DNA of 64,000 nt from Anomaloglossus baeobatrachus. Taxonomy: Eukaryota > Chordata > Amphibia > Anura > Aromobatidae. The position numbers and the translations under genes were made by a program. Positions 21,918 to 33,371 of this stretch are shown here, piece after piece. The stretch covers positions 660,352,215 to 660,416,214 of the forward strand of contig NC_134355.1 of NCBI RefSeq assembly GCF_048569485.1. Reading direction: 5' to 3'. The notes beneath the pieces were generated by a model that worked only from the letters and a program-made list of their open reading frames with translations, ran no database searches and was not told where the DNA came from. The first letter of the stretch is position 1. Each line of letters starts with the position of its first letter.

Positions 21918-23816
21918 TGCAACACCTGCCTGGAACTGTACCGCCCGGGGCTTGACTGGCTGCCGAGCCGCTTGGATCTGTGCTCGTCGGTGGGTGGCTC
22001 AAGCTCCTCACGGACCCGGGAGTCGCATCGCTCTGAAAGGGAGTTGCTGGCGCTACGTGAGGGGTGGTGTTCGGTTGAGAGGTCCACGGCCGGGGCCGTG
22101 GTTGTTTGGGGGTTAAGTTTGTGACGCCACCCACGGGTTGTGGTGAATGGATGGACACCACCGCTGCCGTTGACTAGGCTCCCGGGGACGGTGTTGCGCA
22201 GCTTGGTATTGCCCCCCTCCGTGGGTAGGGGGATGATGGTCCCGGGGGCCCGAGGGAGGTGCTGACTCGGGGGAATGTATGATGCTGCTGGCGTGTCGGT
22301 CCGGCGCGGTGCGCAGCCCGAAGGCACTGTTGTCCTCACTATTACAAACACGCTGGAGTCTCTGGTAAACCAAACAAGATGGTGGATGGTGCCCGCAACC
22401 GGCTGCGCTTTTCCCCTTTTCAAGTCGGTGGTTTCCGCCTTTCTCCTGCACCTCACTTTTGTAGAAAATGATAACTTCAATGCCTGAGCAATGGTAGTCC
22501 GCTCCCCAGCCTGATGTGTGCCAGTAGAGCCCGTGTGCCCGCAGCCGCTGGCCCGTGGGGTCTCGATGCCTGGGCGGTGGCTTTCTACCTCAATCGTTGG
22601 GCTGTTGTCTTCAGTTGGGTCTTAGGTGGGAAAGGACCTAAAGTCCAGTCCTCAATCAGTTGATTTGACTCGGTCCAGTTGTTTCTGGGCCTCGTACTGA
22701 GTCTGGGTACCCCTCCTGGTGCTCCAGTTTCCAATCGGTTCCCCGGTTCGGTACCGCAGGGCCACTACCCGGTCCTGGTCCCTTACGGTTCCACCTGCTG
22801 TAATTCCAGCTCCTGCAGGCAGCCACCACCGTCTGCCTCCTTGCCAGAGGTGACTGGCTGCAACCCAGATACCTGGTGTTAGACTATGGCAGACCTGGAC
22901 ACAGGTCTGCACTTGAGCTCCACTCCACTTCACTATTCAGACTCAACTACTGTTTTTCCTGCCTCAGGGCCTGTGTACTCCTCGGTGGGCGGGGCCAACC
23001 ACCTGGCTCCACCCCCTGGTGTGTACATCAAACCCTGAGGGAGGTGACAAGGGTTTTGTAGGTTGGCTGCTGTCACCTTATTAAGGGAGGAAGGTGTTTG
23101 TGTAAGGGCCTACCTGTGACTACCTGGCTAGTCCAAGGTGTCACAGAACCACAGGCTCAGACTGGCTGTCATGGACAGGCTAGAGGAAAGCTACTCACAA
23201 AGCAGGACTCCAAGAACCCCAAAACCCTTTAACCCCTATACAGGCATTTGGAATTACTACAGGGACGTGGAGATCACTACCTGTGGAAGGCTGGAGTCAA
23301 GAGGAGAGTAGTAGTCAGGCAGGGTCAAACCAGGAGATGCAGAACAGGGACAAAATCGGCAGACAAGGACGTAGTTAGGAAACCAGAAAGAGGTCAAATC
23401 CGGATCTGGCAGTGAGGTACAAAAACGGCAAGTAAAAGGGAAATCAGAGAACAGGCAGAGGTCAGAACCCAGAGATTACTATTCAGAACAGAGCAGGGAA
23501 CAGAAAGCAGAAATAGAAAACTATCTCTAGCAGTGACCAGCAGACAGGAGGGGGAATTAGAAGTATGTGGTGTCTTCCCATTGGCAGTAGCTGAATGGTG
23601 GTAACTTCAGCTGAAAAAAACCACGCCACCTACAGTTAGCCATTGGTACTGCAGGTCCCAGGGAAACCCAGCTTAGTGGATGAGTTGAGCCTACGCCCAC
23701 CAGAGCCCCTGGTACTGACTCCTCTCCCATCACCAGCACAATCCACGGCGGGAACACGGCATAGCCTGGCGATCAAAGCAGAAGTCACAGGAGTGGACTC
23801 TATTTGGGACGTGACA
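21918..23816. mobile_element. Solo LTR (family A), holding a second solo LTR
   Basis: Fossil. Begins TGCAACACC and ends GACGTGACA, with an exact 5 bp duplication ACACA (21913-21917, 23817-23821). Net length without the nested LTR is about 686 bp. A close relative lies at 38221-38891. No internal region remains. Confidence 0.8.
21937..23145 (-). mobile_element. Solo LTR (family B) nested in the family A LTR
   Basis: Fossil, 1209 bp, TG...CA ends, 4 bp duplication GAAC (21933-21936, 23146-23149). Shares the block around GACGCCACCCACGGGTTGTG with copies at 28455, 45275 (diverged there) and 47589. Orientation is assigned from the shared terminus. Confidence 0.75.
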
Positions 23817-23849
23817 ACACATCATTCAACATCCTCAGCTGCACACTAA

Positions 23850-24441
23850 GGCGGGCTTTGCACACTACGACATCGCAGGTGCGATGTCGGTGGGGTCAAA
23901 TTGAAAATGACGTACTTCCGGCATCGCATGCGACATCGTATTGTGTAAAGGCTTGATTATACGATTAACGAGCGCAAAAGCGTTGTAATCGTATCATCGG
24001 TGCAGCGTCGGCGTGATCCATGATTACGCTGACGCGACAGTCCGATGTTGTTCCTCGCTCCTGCGGCAGCACACATCGCTGTGTGTGAAGTCGCAGGATC
24101 GAGGAACATCTCCTACCGGCGTCACCGCGGCTTCTGTAGGATATGCGGAAGGAAGGAGGTGGGTGGGATGATTACATCCCACTCATCTCCGCCCCTCAGC
24201 TCCTATTGGCCGCCTGCCGTGTGACGTCGCAGTGACGCCACACGACCCGCCCCCTTAATAAGGAGGCGGGTCGCCGGCCAGAGCGACGGTCGCAGGACAG
24301 GTGAGTCCATGTGAAGCTGCCGTAGCGATAATGTTCGCTACGGCAGCTATCACAAGGATATCGCTGCTGCGACGGGGGCGGGGACTATCGCGTGCGACAT
24401 CGCAGCATCGGCTTGTGATGTCGCAATGTGCAAAGCCCGCC
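23850..24441. mobile_element. PIF/Harbinger-type MITE, copy H3
   Basis: 592 bp. Inverted ends GGCGGGCTTTGCAC and GTGCAAAGCCCGCC, flanked by TAA on the left and TTA on the right. The core has an inverted CCAAT box (ATTGG, 24205-24209) and TGACGTC (24222-24228). Non-coding. Confidence 0.85.
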
Positions 24442-24730
24442 TTAGTGTACTTTAGTGGAGGATCTTGAATGACATGAATAGTCACCCGAATCTCTAAATG
24501 CTTGCAGCCATCATACGGACCAGACCATTTGGATGGCACATAAAACGGACCAGACCATTTGGATGGCACATAAAGCTTACCAATCAAAAAAGCATGACTT
24601 AAGGTGCTTGTGCCCAGATTGTAAAATGTATGTTCTTGTATGTAAGAGAAACCACAGTTCAGGAGTCTTAGGATTGAATTGGGTGTTGGTACCCCAGGTG
24701 CTTTTGGAGTATACAGAATATATAATCGGG
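24442..24730. other. Unclassified intergenic sequence
   Basis: No gene seen. A 26-29 bp direct duplication around 24516-24572 (ACGGACCAGACCATTTGGAT twice) is the only structure noted. The last 15 bases are the target duplication of the next element. Confidence 0.4.
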
Positions 24731-26004
24731 ATAAACACAAGAAGAGGAAGGGCACTACCCGTGGGATCTCCAGGTATACAGAAAACTATGCCAATAAATG
24801 TAAGAGAAAAGAGGTATACCAAGCACGGGATCACCACATTGTCAATTAATACAAGGAGTTAATTTTATTGTACAAAAAAAACCACATGTCCGCACCGGAA
24901 GTGTGGCACATACAAAAGATAATAAAAACACTTAAAAAGCCTATGGCATGTTAGACCTATCACGTTGGAAAACAATACATATAATGAGAAAATTGTATAT
25001 CAATATAATATTAGTAACCTCTCCTTAATGCACCATACATATATTTCAACCAGTATCTACACGTTACATTGCTACCAAGTTTATCCAAAATAATTGATCA
25101 GTTGGATCCACCACAAATGATGACAGGATTTACAATACTACATACAATTTAGTAAAGGCCTAGACCTCCAATAATATGCAAGAGATGTAAATAAAGGATG
25201 CTACATTAACATCAAGCTGCAGTATTACATCCTAATATCCTAGAGATATATCGGTGAGATGCCAGCAAAATACACAAAGAAACGTGCTGTCTCAGCTTTC
25301 TCTTTTCCCCTGAGGAAGCCACCCTTAGAGGTGGCGATACGCGTGGGGTAATCCCGTGGGAAACCCTCTCCTTACGCCACCTTTATTTGCACGTTTCTTT
25401 GTGTATTTTGCTGGCATCTCACCGATAGTGAGTATAGACTAATGGGACCCTGAAGGCTTGGTGTAGGACAACTGCTCTGATTTATTCTGGGTTACACTGG
25501 ATTGTGGTCATGTTGTCTCAGTATAGCCAGATTCCTGTAGCCAGTTAATGATCTAGGATATTAGGATGTAATACTGCAGCTTGATGTTAATGTAGCATCC
25601 TTTATTTACATCTCTTGGATATTATTGGAGGTCTAGGCCTTTACTAAATTGTATGTAGTATTGTAAATCCTGTCATCATTTGTGGTGGATCCAACTGATC
25701 AATTATTTTGGATAAACTTGGTAGCAATGTAACGTGTAGATACTGGTTGAAATATATGTATGGTGCATTAAGGAGAGGTTACTAATATTATATTGATATA
25801 CAATTTTCTCATTATATGTATTGTTTCCCAACGTGATAGGTCTAACATGCCATAGGCTTTTTAAGTGTTTTTATTATCTTTTGTGTGTGCCACACTTCCG
25901 GTGCGGACATGTGGTTTTTTTTGTACAATAAAATGAACTCCTTGTATTAATTGACAATGTGGTGATCCCGTGCTTGGTATACCTCTTTTCTCTTACATTT
26001 ATTG
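24731..26004. mobile_element. Palindromic Penelope-like element insertion
   Basis: A 1274 bp insert is flanked by an exact 15 bp duplication, GAATATATAATCGGG (24716-24730 and 26005-26019). After a ~59 bp lead, a left arm (about 24790-25270) is the nearly perfect inverted copy of the right arm (about 25545-26004). The loop holds a second short inverted pair and a hammerhead-like motif at 25307-25348. No reverse transcriptase remains. Assignment to Penelope-like elements rests on the ribozyme-like motif with ACGCGT and on the matching architecture at 31199-31669. Confidence 0.7.
25307..25348 (+). ncRNA. Degenerate hammerhead-ribozyme-like motif
   Basis: The core CTGAGGA (fits CUGANGA) is followed by a perfect 6 bp stem II, GCCACC/GGTGGC, then GATA in place of GAAA, then CGCGT. 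CCC before and GGG after could form stem I. The GATA and the base after CGCGT deviate from consensus, so activity is doubtful. Confidence 0.5.
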
Positions 26005-26177
26005 GAATATATAATCGGGGTGATGAATAGTAGATTTGAGATAAAATGGGGGACTAGATAGATATTTAAGAACTTTTTATTCTGATGTGTGAGTTGAAAG
26101 GGAGGAGAAAACCGGTTTATTTTCTGGTTCTTTATAGCTTATATTGTATGTTGGTGAGATTTCAGGGTCCATATATA

Positions 26178-27538
26178 CAGTGGGTGAAATAAGCATTGAA
26201 CCTGTCACCAATTTTCTAAGTAAATATATTTCTAAAGGTGCTGTTGACATGAATAGCTAATGTGATATTGATAACAACCCATGCAATTCACACAGGCAAA
26301 GAAATCAAACAATAAATGTCTATAAATTTAAGGTATGTGTAAGGCCTGCGACACACATCCGTGCTGCCGGGACGTGTTTGCCATTTTTTATACGTACCAG
26401 TGGCACGGAGACACGTTAAGCAATGCTACCCTTTTGTAGCAGGCACACACGTAAAACCACACGGAACGTGTGTCCGTGTGCGTTTGTGCGTGTGTGCGTT
26501 TTTCTACACGCTGACATGTCAGTGATTTCTCCAGCAGCACGGGTGTCACACGGCCCGCACCCGTACCACACGGGTGTAGTGTGGATGCGGTCCCGTGTGA
26601 CACGCGCCGGAGAAAATACACGTGTCAGTGAAAAAAAAAAAAAAACTTAACTCACCTTCTCCAGCCCTCCTGTCTCTGCCGCTGCTGCCTCTTGCTGCCG
26701 ACCGCTGCTCATTATTCTCATTTAATATTCACTTCACTGCCTGGCAGCAGCAGCAGCGGGGAGACGAGAGGGCTCGAGACCGAGGATCAGCACCACGGAC
26801 AGCAGCGCGGACCACGTGAGTATGTAAACAACCTGTTCTCCGTATGTTATCACGGATAGCACACGTAGAACACAAGTGGCCTGCACGTACCAGAGACATG
26901 TACTTACCTGCACGCAACACGCAGGGGAAATACGTGTCTCTTGGCACGTGCGTGATTTTTACGTGAGTGTGTCGGAGGCCTAATAATGAGAAATTACACA
27001 GGGGAAAAGTATTGAACACACAAAGAAAGAGAGGTGCAAAAAAAAATGGATAGTGACACCAGCTGAAATCTATCAGTAATTAGAAATCAATCCTGTCAGT
27101 TAGTAAAAAATACTATCAGCTGGTTCAACTGATGGACTATAAAAAGGTGTCTCATTACCAAGGTGCCACACAAGAAACATCTCATAAAAGGTAAGAGTGA
27201 AGAGTGTTTGTGTGAAAGTTTGGCCAAAATCACACCTGAGCAATGAATGCAACTAGTTTCTCCATACAGAAAGTGTTTTGAAGCTTCATCACCAACAAAG
27301 GTTTTTGGATGGCGTAATAAGTAAATTTCAGTGTGTTAAATGTTTTCCTTGTGTCATTTCTCATTATTACAAATTACTACATTTATGGACATCTGTGGTT
27401 TCTTTGTCTCTGTGAATTGAATGGGATGTTTCTAACATCTGGTGAGAAATTCATGTCAATAGCACCTTTTAAAAAAAAAAAAATAAAAAAAATAATAATA
27501 ATAATTGGTGATGTGTTCAATGCTTATTTCACCTGCTG
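26178..27538 (-). mobile_element. Tc1-like transposon relic with a nested MITE
   Basis: The left end CAGTGGGTGAAATAAGCATT and the right end are inverted (right complement CAGCAGGTGAAATAAGCATT), both next to TA. Without the nested MITE only about 720 bp remain, so most of the transposase is deleted. No coding segment is readable. Confidence 0.8.
26343..26980. mobile_element. PIF/Harbinger-type MITE of a second family (H10)
   Basis: 638 bp. Ends GGCCTGCGACACAC and GTGTGTCGGAGGCC are inverted, with TAA on both sides (26340-26342, 26981-26983). The interior is rich in CACGTG- and CGTGT-type motifs. It interrupts the Tc1 relic. Non-coding. Confidence 0.8.
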
Positions 27539-27540
27539 TA

Positions 27541-28454
27541 TGCACTAACTGTTTTAGCATATAAACTATGTATTTTATACATTTATATGGCGATATTTTT
27601 CAGTTGCAAGTCTTCTAACAAGTATAATGCTGCTAAGCTTATTATGTCGGGTAAGAAAGTGCCCATCAGGGATAAAAAATTCCTGTTCTGTTGATTAGTG
27701 CAGGCATCAGTGGTTGGACTCAGCCCAGATCAGTAAGTTTTTACGTATTCTATGTATAAGTGATTAACTGCTTCAATATGGAGTGTTATAACAATGTTAC
27801 CTTATTATTTTTATCTTGGTGAAGGAGTTGGGACAAAACATGCTTTGTGGATTGTGCCCTTTTTAAAATTAGTAATAATCCTTACAAGAAACACTTTAAA
27901 TAAAAAAAGTTATGAAAACATGTTTCAGGGCATTTGCTATGAAAATAATCCATTGCATAACCCCTTTAAATTTGTGATTAGTTACACAGCAAAACATCTG
28001 TATTTGTATATTTTTGTTTATCATACAAAGATTTTTTGCAACCTTGTTTAATTTAGTGGAAAACCGGGGGAATGTGTCCAGCAGCCAACAGGGAAGAGCT
28101 CCTGTGCCTTCTGGTTCCAGAGCGGCTCTTTACCCGCTCATAGCCTAGATCGAGCTCCAAAATGGGCTCCGCTCATTCCACTGATGACCCTGGACACGAG
28201 GGAACTGAAAAATTCCCGAGAGAAGCAGAGGAAAAGCCCCTTGAAACTCACCCACTTCTTCTGCTGCCAAGATGGCGCTGGATACCTCAGCAGAAGTGTG
28301 CCTGCAGTCTGTGCCAGCACCAGTGTGTGCAGCGGGGTGAGTACCTCTTCCCCCGGCAGATCCCCAGCCTAATCCCAGTGCCCAGCAAGCAGCGACCCTG
28401 GTCAGTCTCTCCTTGATGCAAGCATACTATCCCTGAAGTTACGGGTGACAGAGA
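27541..28454. other. Intergenic sequence, nothing firm
   Basis: 27541-28070 is AT-rich with no recognisable feature. 28075-28454 is GC-richer and contains CCAAGATGGCG (28267-28277), a YY1-site-like motif often found in LINE 5' regions. It may be a LINE leader, but no ORF1 was found. Confidence 0.3.
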
Positions 28455-29515
28455 TGTCGCGGGCGGAGAGGACGCCGCCGCTGCTGCTGGTCGCTTGCCA
28501 ACACTCGGGTCTGGCGCTGCTGCGGCTGCTGCTGCTCGGTGGCTCAAGCGGTGGGCCGGATCCGGGGACTCGAGCGGCGCTCCTCGACCGTGAGTGAAAG
28601 GGTTGGTTGGTTTCGGGGATTTAGTCCGTGACGCCACCCACGGGTTGTGGTGAAGATAAACACCACCGCTGCTGGTGACGGGGATCCCGGGAGCGATGGT
28701 AAGGAGCAGCTGGGATGTTGTTTCCCCCCTCCGTGGGTAGGTGTCGGTGGTCCCGGGGCCCGGTGGTTTGACGTGGTGGCAGGGTTGGTGAGGTGCAGGG
28801 TTGCAGGGGCAGTGCAGCGCGGTGCCGGATGGCATGGGTGTACTCACTCGGCAAGAGATGCACAAAGTCCTCGGTAAACCAACCGGCTGGATGGACGGGT
28901 CCCGCAGCCGGCTGCAGTGTCTCTCCCTGGACAGGTGATGGCGGCTGTCTTTCCCTGCACCTTGTTGTACTTGTTTGACTACGATGGATCCCCAACGGTA
29001 GTCCGCTCCCCGGTGTATGGATGCCGGAGGAGCCCGTTTGCCCGCAGGCGCTGGCCCTTGGGTCTCTAGCCTTAGGCGGTAGCTGTATACCCTCACGGTG
29101 TGGGTGGTTTCCTTCTATCAGGTCTTTGCCTGTTAGGAAACCCCTGGGGTTCCGGTCACACTCAGATTAGACTATTGTCGGCGGCACCAAGCCTGGTCGG
29201 GGTCCGATGGCCCTGCCTGTGTGTGCTGGCTTCACTTCGCTCCCCGGTCAGTACCGGCGGGCCAACGCCCGACCCCGGTCCTACGGTTCCGCGTTGCTTC
29301 ACCACTCCTGCAGACGGCCACCACTGTCTGCCAACCTTGCTGTCAGTGCCTGGGCCACAAACCCAGACACCCAAGTTTTTACGCCTCACACTTCAAACTC
29401 CAAACTCGTTCTGTCACTTTTTCCGCCTCCAGGCCTGTGAACTCCTCGGTGGGTTGGGCCAACCGCTTGGCTCCTCCCCACCTGGTGTGGACATCAGACA
29501 CTGGATGGAGGCAAC
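28455..29515 (-). mobile_element. LTR fragment of family B
   Basis: Fossil. Starts TGTCGCGGGCGG like the copy at 47589 and shares GACGCCACCCACGGGTTGTG and the following block. The family's other terminus is not found, so it is truncated near 29515. Confidence 0.65.
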
Positions 29516-29769
29516 ATGTTACCTCTCTAGGATCCCTTTCATATTGTATGCAGCCCCATAAGGATAGCCTCTTTTTCTGTGACCATTTATATTACCAGGG
29601 GGATGTTTTATCCCTTACAGGGGATAAACAAAGCTCATAGAGGCTTGTTTGTATGCCTTTTTAAGTGTTTTTAACATGTTTGTGTCCACTTGATTGTCTG
29701 TTGTATAATAAAGACCCTTTGTACACTTCTACAGGTGTATCCCTTGTTTTTGCACACCATCTTTCTCTC
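29516..29769. other. Unclassified sequence
   Basis: No gene or element identified. AATAAAG occurs near 29708, which could be the tail of an old retroelement. Confidence 0.3.
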
Positions 29770-29848
29770 CATATACATTTGTGAAGAAGGATGTAACATT
29801 AGCGTATCGTGCCAAATCTGGCTCCTTATTGATTGTGGGAGACTTTAA

Positions 29849-30419
29849 TGCGGGCGTCACATGGTACGATATATCGGACGATATGTCGGCGGGGTCACAT
29901 GGTAAGTGACACACATCCGGCATTGTTTGATATATTGTAGCGTGTGACCACTACGAGTGACGGTGAACGAGCAAAAATACTCACCTTATCGTTGCTCGTT
30001 GACATTTCGCTCAGTTTCAAAATGTCGTTTCTTCTTCTCTGCGCTGGTTGTTCATTGTTCCCGAGGCAGCACACATCGCTCCGTGTGACACCCCAGGAAC
30101 GATGAGCACAGCTTACCTGCGTCCCGCCGCAATGCGGAAGGAAAGAGGTGGGCGGGATGTTTATATCCCGCTCATCTCCACCCCTCCACTTCTATTGGCC
30201 GGCCGCTGTGTGACGTCGCTGTGAGGCCGAACGTCCCTCCACCTTCAGGGCGAGGATGTTTGCCGCCCACAGAGACATCGCTCAAAAGGTAAGTGCGTTT
30301 GACGGGGGTTAACGAGTTTCTGCGCCACGGACAACAAATTTCCCGTGACGCACAAACAACAGGGGCGGGTACGATCGCTCGTGCGATCGCACGATAGATC
30401 GTACCGTGTGACGCCCGCA
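29849..30419. mobile_element. PIF/Harbinger-type MITE, copy H4, inside the LINE
   Basis: 571 bp. Ends TGCGGGCGTCACATGGTACG and the complement of CGTACCGTGTGACGCCCGCA, with TAA on both sides (29846-29848, 30420-30422). The core has ATTGG (30194-30198) and TGACGTC (30211-30217). It interrupts the LINE endonuclease. Confidence 0.88.
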
Positions 30420-31450
30420 TAACTCTACTCTATTGCCCACTATGGACTCCACCACCAAGTCCAAAAAATTAAATCCAAACCCCTTGGTTCAACACTTCCA
30501 CAACAATGAACATTTTGATGTGTGGAGAGTATGTAATCCTTCGGAAAGGGATTTTACTTTCTTTTCCAACCTCAACCAAACCTACTCAAGAATAGATTTC
30601 TTTCTGATAGAACCCTCCTGTCGAGGATTAAGGATGTAAAAATTTCTAATATAACATGGTCCGATCATGTCCCTATCTCTATATCCCTCTTAGCTACTTC
30701 AGTCTGCACGCTCCTGTTTGGTGGATAAATATATATATCCTAAATCAAACAGAGATATCCCTCCTTCATCACCAACTCCATGAGCTGAATTTGTATAAAT
30801 ACGAATATGCTTTGAAAAAACGTAAGATGTCCTAATATTGGCAGGGTAATAAACCTGGTGCTTTGATAGACAAAGTGACCAAATCTAGGCAAACCAAATC
30901 TACAATTCCGTATATAAATTCTACCAACAACTCTAAACTTATGGACCTCCATAACATAGTGAACAAATTTGCAAAATATTACAATTCATTATATAATTTA
31001 AAAAATGACTTGTAAACATCTCAACCAAACTCTAAAGCTATTTCCCAATTCTTGAATAAGATCGACCTCTCTTCCCTTACTCTAGAGCGGCTAGATTCTA
31101 TTTTCCATAAAAAAGTGGCCAGAGCCATTGATGACTTAAAATTTTACAAATCCCCGGGCCCTGTTGAGTTATCTAATGAATACTATAAAAAATACAAAAA
31201 TAAAAAACCTGTTGAAAAAGAAGCGCAATAGGGTCTTACCCTGACAGTCAGGGGGTGACAGAAAGGATAATCCTACTCACCAAGGAGGGTTGTGAAAGAC
31301 ACAACTCCTGTAACAGCATAAATCTGGATCAACGGCAGCAGTACCCTAGGTGGCTGATAACAGAGAGAGATTGTGGAACAGGGCTTTGTAAACCGCGCCA
31401 AAGATCACTGATGAAATTTTGGATTAATGTAAACTTTTTATTTTTGCACA

Positions 31451-31492
31451 GGTCTACGCGTTTCAGGAGGCTCTGCTCCCTTCCTCAGGACC
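31451..31492 (-). ncRNA. Hammerhead-ribozyme-like motif, left arm
   Basis: On the - strand it reads stem I GGTC, core CTGAGGA, stem II AGG...CCT, GAAA, CGCGTA, then GACC closing stem I. All invariant core positions fit the type I minimal hammerhead seen in Penelope-like elements. Activity is untested. Confidence 0.65.
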
Positions 31493-31536
31493 AACAGGCA
31501 TAAGCTACATCAAATTTGATGTAGCTTATGCCTGTT

Positions 31537-31578
31537 GGTCCTGAGGAAGGGAGCAGAGCCTCCTGAAACGCATAGACC
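31537..31578 (+). ncRNA. Hammerhead-ribozyme-like motif, right arm
   Basis: Mirror of the left-arm copy: GGTC, CTGAGGA, stem II, GAAA, CGCATA, GACC. The CGCG of the other arm is CGCA here, which weakens stem III. Confidence 0.6.
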
Positions 31579-33371
31579 TGTGCAAAAATAAAAAGTTTAC
31601 ATTAATCCAAAATTTCATCAGTGATCTTTGGCGCGGTTTACAAAGCCCTGTTCCACAATCTCTCTCTGTTATAAAAAATACAAAGACATTCTGACCCCCT
31701 TCTTGGTAAGCCTCCTTAGCTATGTGCCGACAAGAAATCTTAAAAGCCCTGATTGTTACTATCCCTAAACTGGGCAAATTTCCAGACTCCCTGGTTAACT
31801 TCAGGCCCATATCTTTGCTCAACTCCGTTCTAAAGTGTTACACTTAAATCATCTCCACAAGACTAGTAAATATTCTTCCCACTTTGATACATCGCGACCA
31901 CGTGGGGTTTATCAAAAATCGTCAAACAAGGGATGGCACTAGACGATTCATTAATCTAATTTCCCAGGTGGAGGGGGGAGGTCGGAGAGCCTTATCTGAT
32001 CCTTTCTTTCGATGTGGAGAAGGTATTCAACTGTGTTCACCTGGGGAACCTTGAAAAGGTGCTGAAAAAGTTTGGCTTTGCTGGAGAAATCTTATTGGCA
32101 ATAAAATTTCTTTATTCCAATCCTTCGGCTCAGGTCTATACTTCGACAGCAATATGCACTCCCTTTCCTATAACTAACGGAACCCACCAGGGTTGTCCAC
32201 TTCCCCTCTAAGCTTTACCCTAATCATGGAACCCCTCGCCCAAACAATTTGCTCCTCCCCAAATCTTATGGGTATCCGTGTAGGCCCGGTGGAGCACTGT
32301 ATAGGATTATTTGCGGACAATCTAATCTTTTGTGTATCTAATCCCCTCAGCCCATTCAGGATGAATATTAATATAATCCAGGACTTTGGAGGTATTAGTT
32401 ACTATAAAGTTAACACATCTAAATTGTTAATTCTTGGCATGCACATTCCGGATCCCCTGAAAATAAGTTTGCAACAAACCTTCACTTTCTGCTGGTCTGA
32501 GGGCATGTTACCCTACTTGGGGATTTTGTTAACCTCCCCAATCAAAAATCTAGAACCCCTAAATGTTGGTTCTCCAAGAAATACAATCTAGAGGGGTATC
32601 CAAAAGTATAATAAATTCCCATTATCCAGGTAGGTCGAATATCTACGGTAAAGATGATTCTCTTGCCTAAAATGATCTACTACTTTCAGAATTTGCCAAT
32701 CTAACTCCATCTCTTCCAAAATCCTAAATGATCTGCAGTTATTATTTTATAACTTTCATTTGGAATAATAAAAAAGCCAGAGTCCCAAAGAGAATGTTGG
32801 ATTTACCAGTGGATGTGGGGGCCCTGGGCTGCCCAGACTTTATGAGCTACCATAGAACCTCCTTGCTGGACCAGCTGAGAAGTTGGTGGTCCAATGACTC
32901 CTCTAAGCTATGGGTTGACCTTGAATCTCATATTACTGGCCTACCCAGATTTTCATTTGCTTTGTGGTTGTCCACGGGTTCTGGGGAGTTTCACCATCCT
33001 TCATTTCCAGCAATTCAGACAGCCCCATGCATTTGGATGAATAAACTTAGAAAAGAAACTTTGGTGCCATTTAGGCCTGCTGAAATGCCTATGGATCTCA
33101 TTTCGTGTCTTGTTCCATCCATTAGACTAGATGACTGGATCTCAAAGGGTATCCTCAAATTTGGCAACCTAATGCAATCCTTATACAATGAGACCCTTCT
33201 CAAACCTGAGGGAATCATGTGAATTTCGCAAAAAATTACTTCTATATGTACTTGTAACACAGACACTTCATTAGTACCTTAACTAAGTTTCTCCAGCCTA
33301 CTAGATCAATGTATGAAGACTATTTCCTCACTAATAGAGACACTGCCAAGGGTATCTCCAAAGATTACCAT

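Larger units (their letters stand above)
31199..31669. mobile_element. Palindromic Penelope-like insertion in the LINE
   Basis: A 471 bp insert bounded by an exact 15 bp duplication, TATAAAAAATACAAA (31184-31198 and 31670-31684), interrupts LINE ORF2. After a ~155 bp lead, arms of ~150 bp (about 31357-31508 and 31519-31669) are inverted copies differing at one or two bases. The centre is the perfect palindrome CATCAAATTTGATG. Each arm holds a hammerhead-like motif. The near-identity of the arms suggests it is young or gene-converted. Confidence 0.8.
29770..33371 (+). pseudogene. L1/Tx1-type LINE, ORF2 remnant
   Basis: Degraded ORF2 of a non-LTR retrotransposon. The endonuclease part reads LIVGDFNA just before 29849, then, after an inserted MITE, HFDVWRVCNPSERDFTFFS and TYSRIDFFLIEP (30510-30620). 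The reverse transcriptase includes VNFRPISLLNS (about 31794-31826), the HQGCP block near 32190, FADN in place of FADD or YADD (about 32310) and YYKVNTSKLLIL. A C-terminal segment KARVPKRMLDLPVDVGALGC follows at 32772. Many stops and frameshifts make it inactive. ORF1 and the 3' end are missing; a hAT begins at 33372. Confidence 0.8.

Noticed and set aside
28267-28277. YY1-like CCAAGATGGCG as a LINE promoter
   Set aside because: No ORF1 follows and the LINE at 29770 is separated by an LTR fragment and unrelated sequence, so the link is too weak.
28287-29096. 269-codon - strand frame and overlapping frames
   Set aside because: Lies over a family B LTR and its flank; similar spurious frames occur in the other family B copies.
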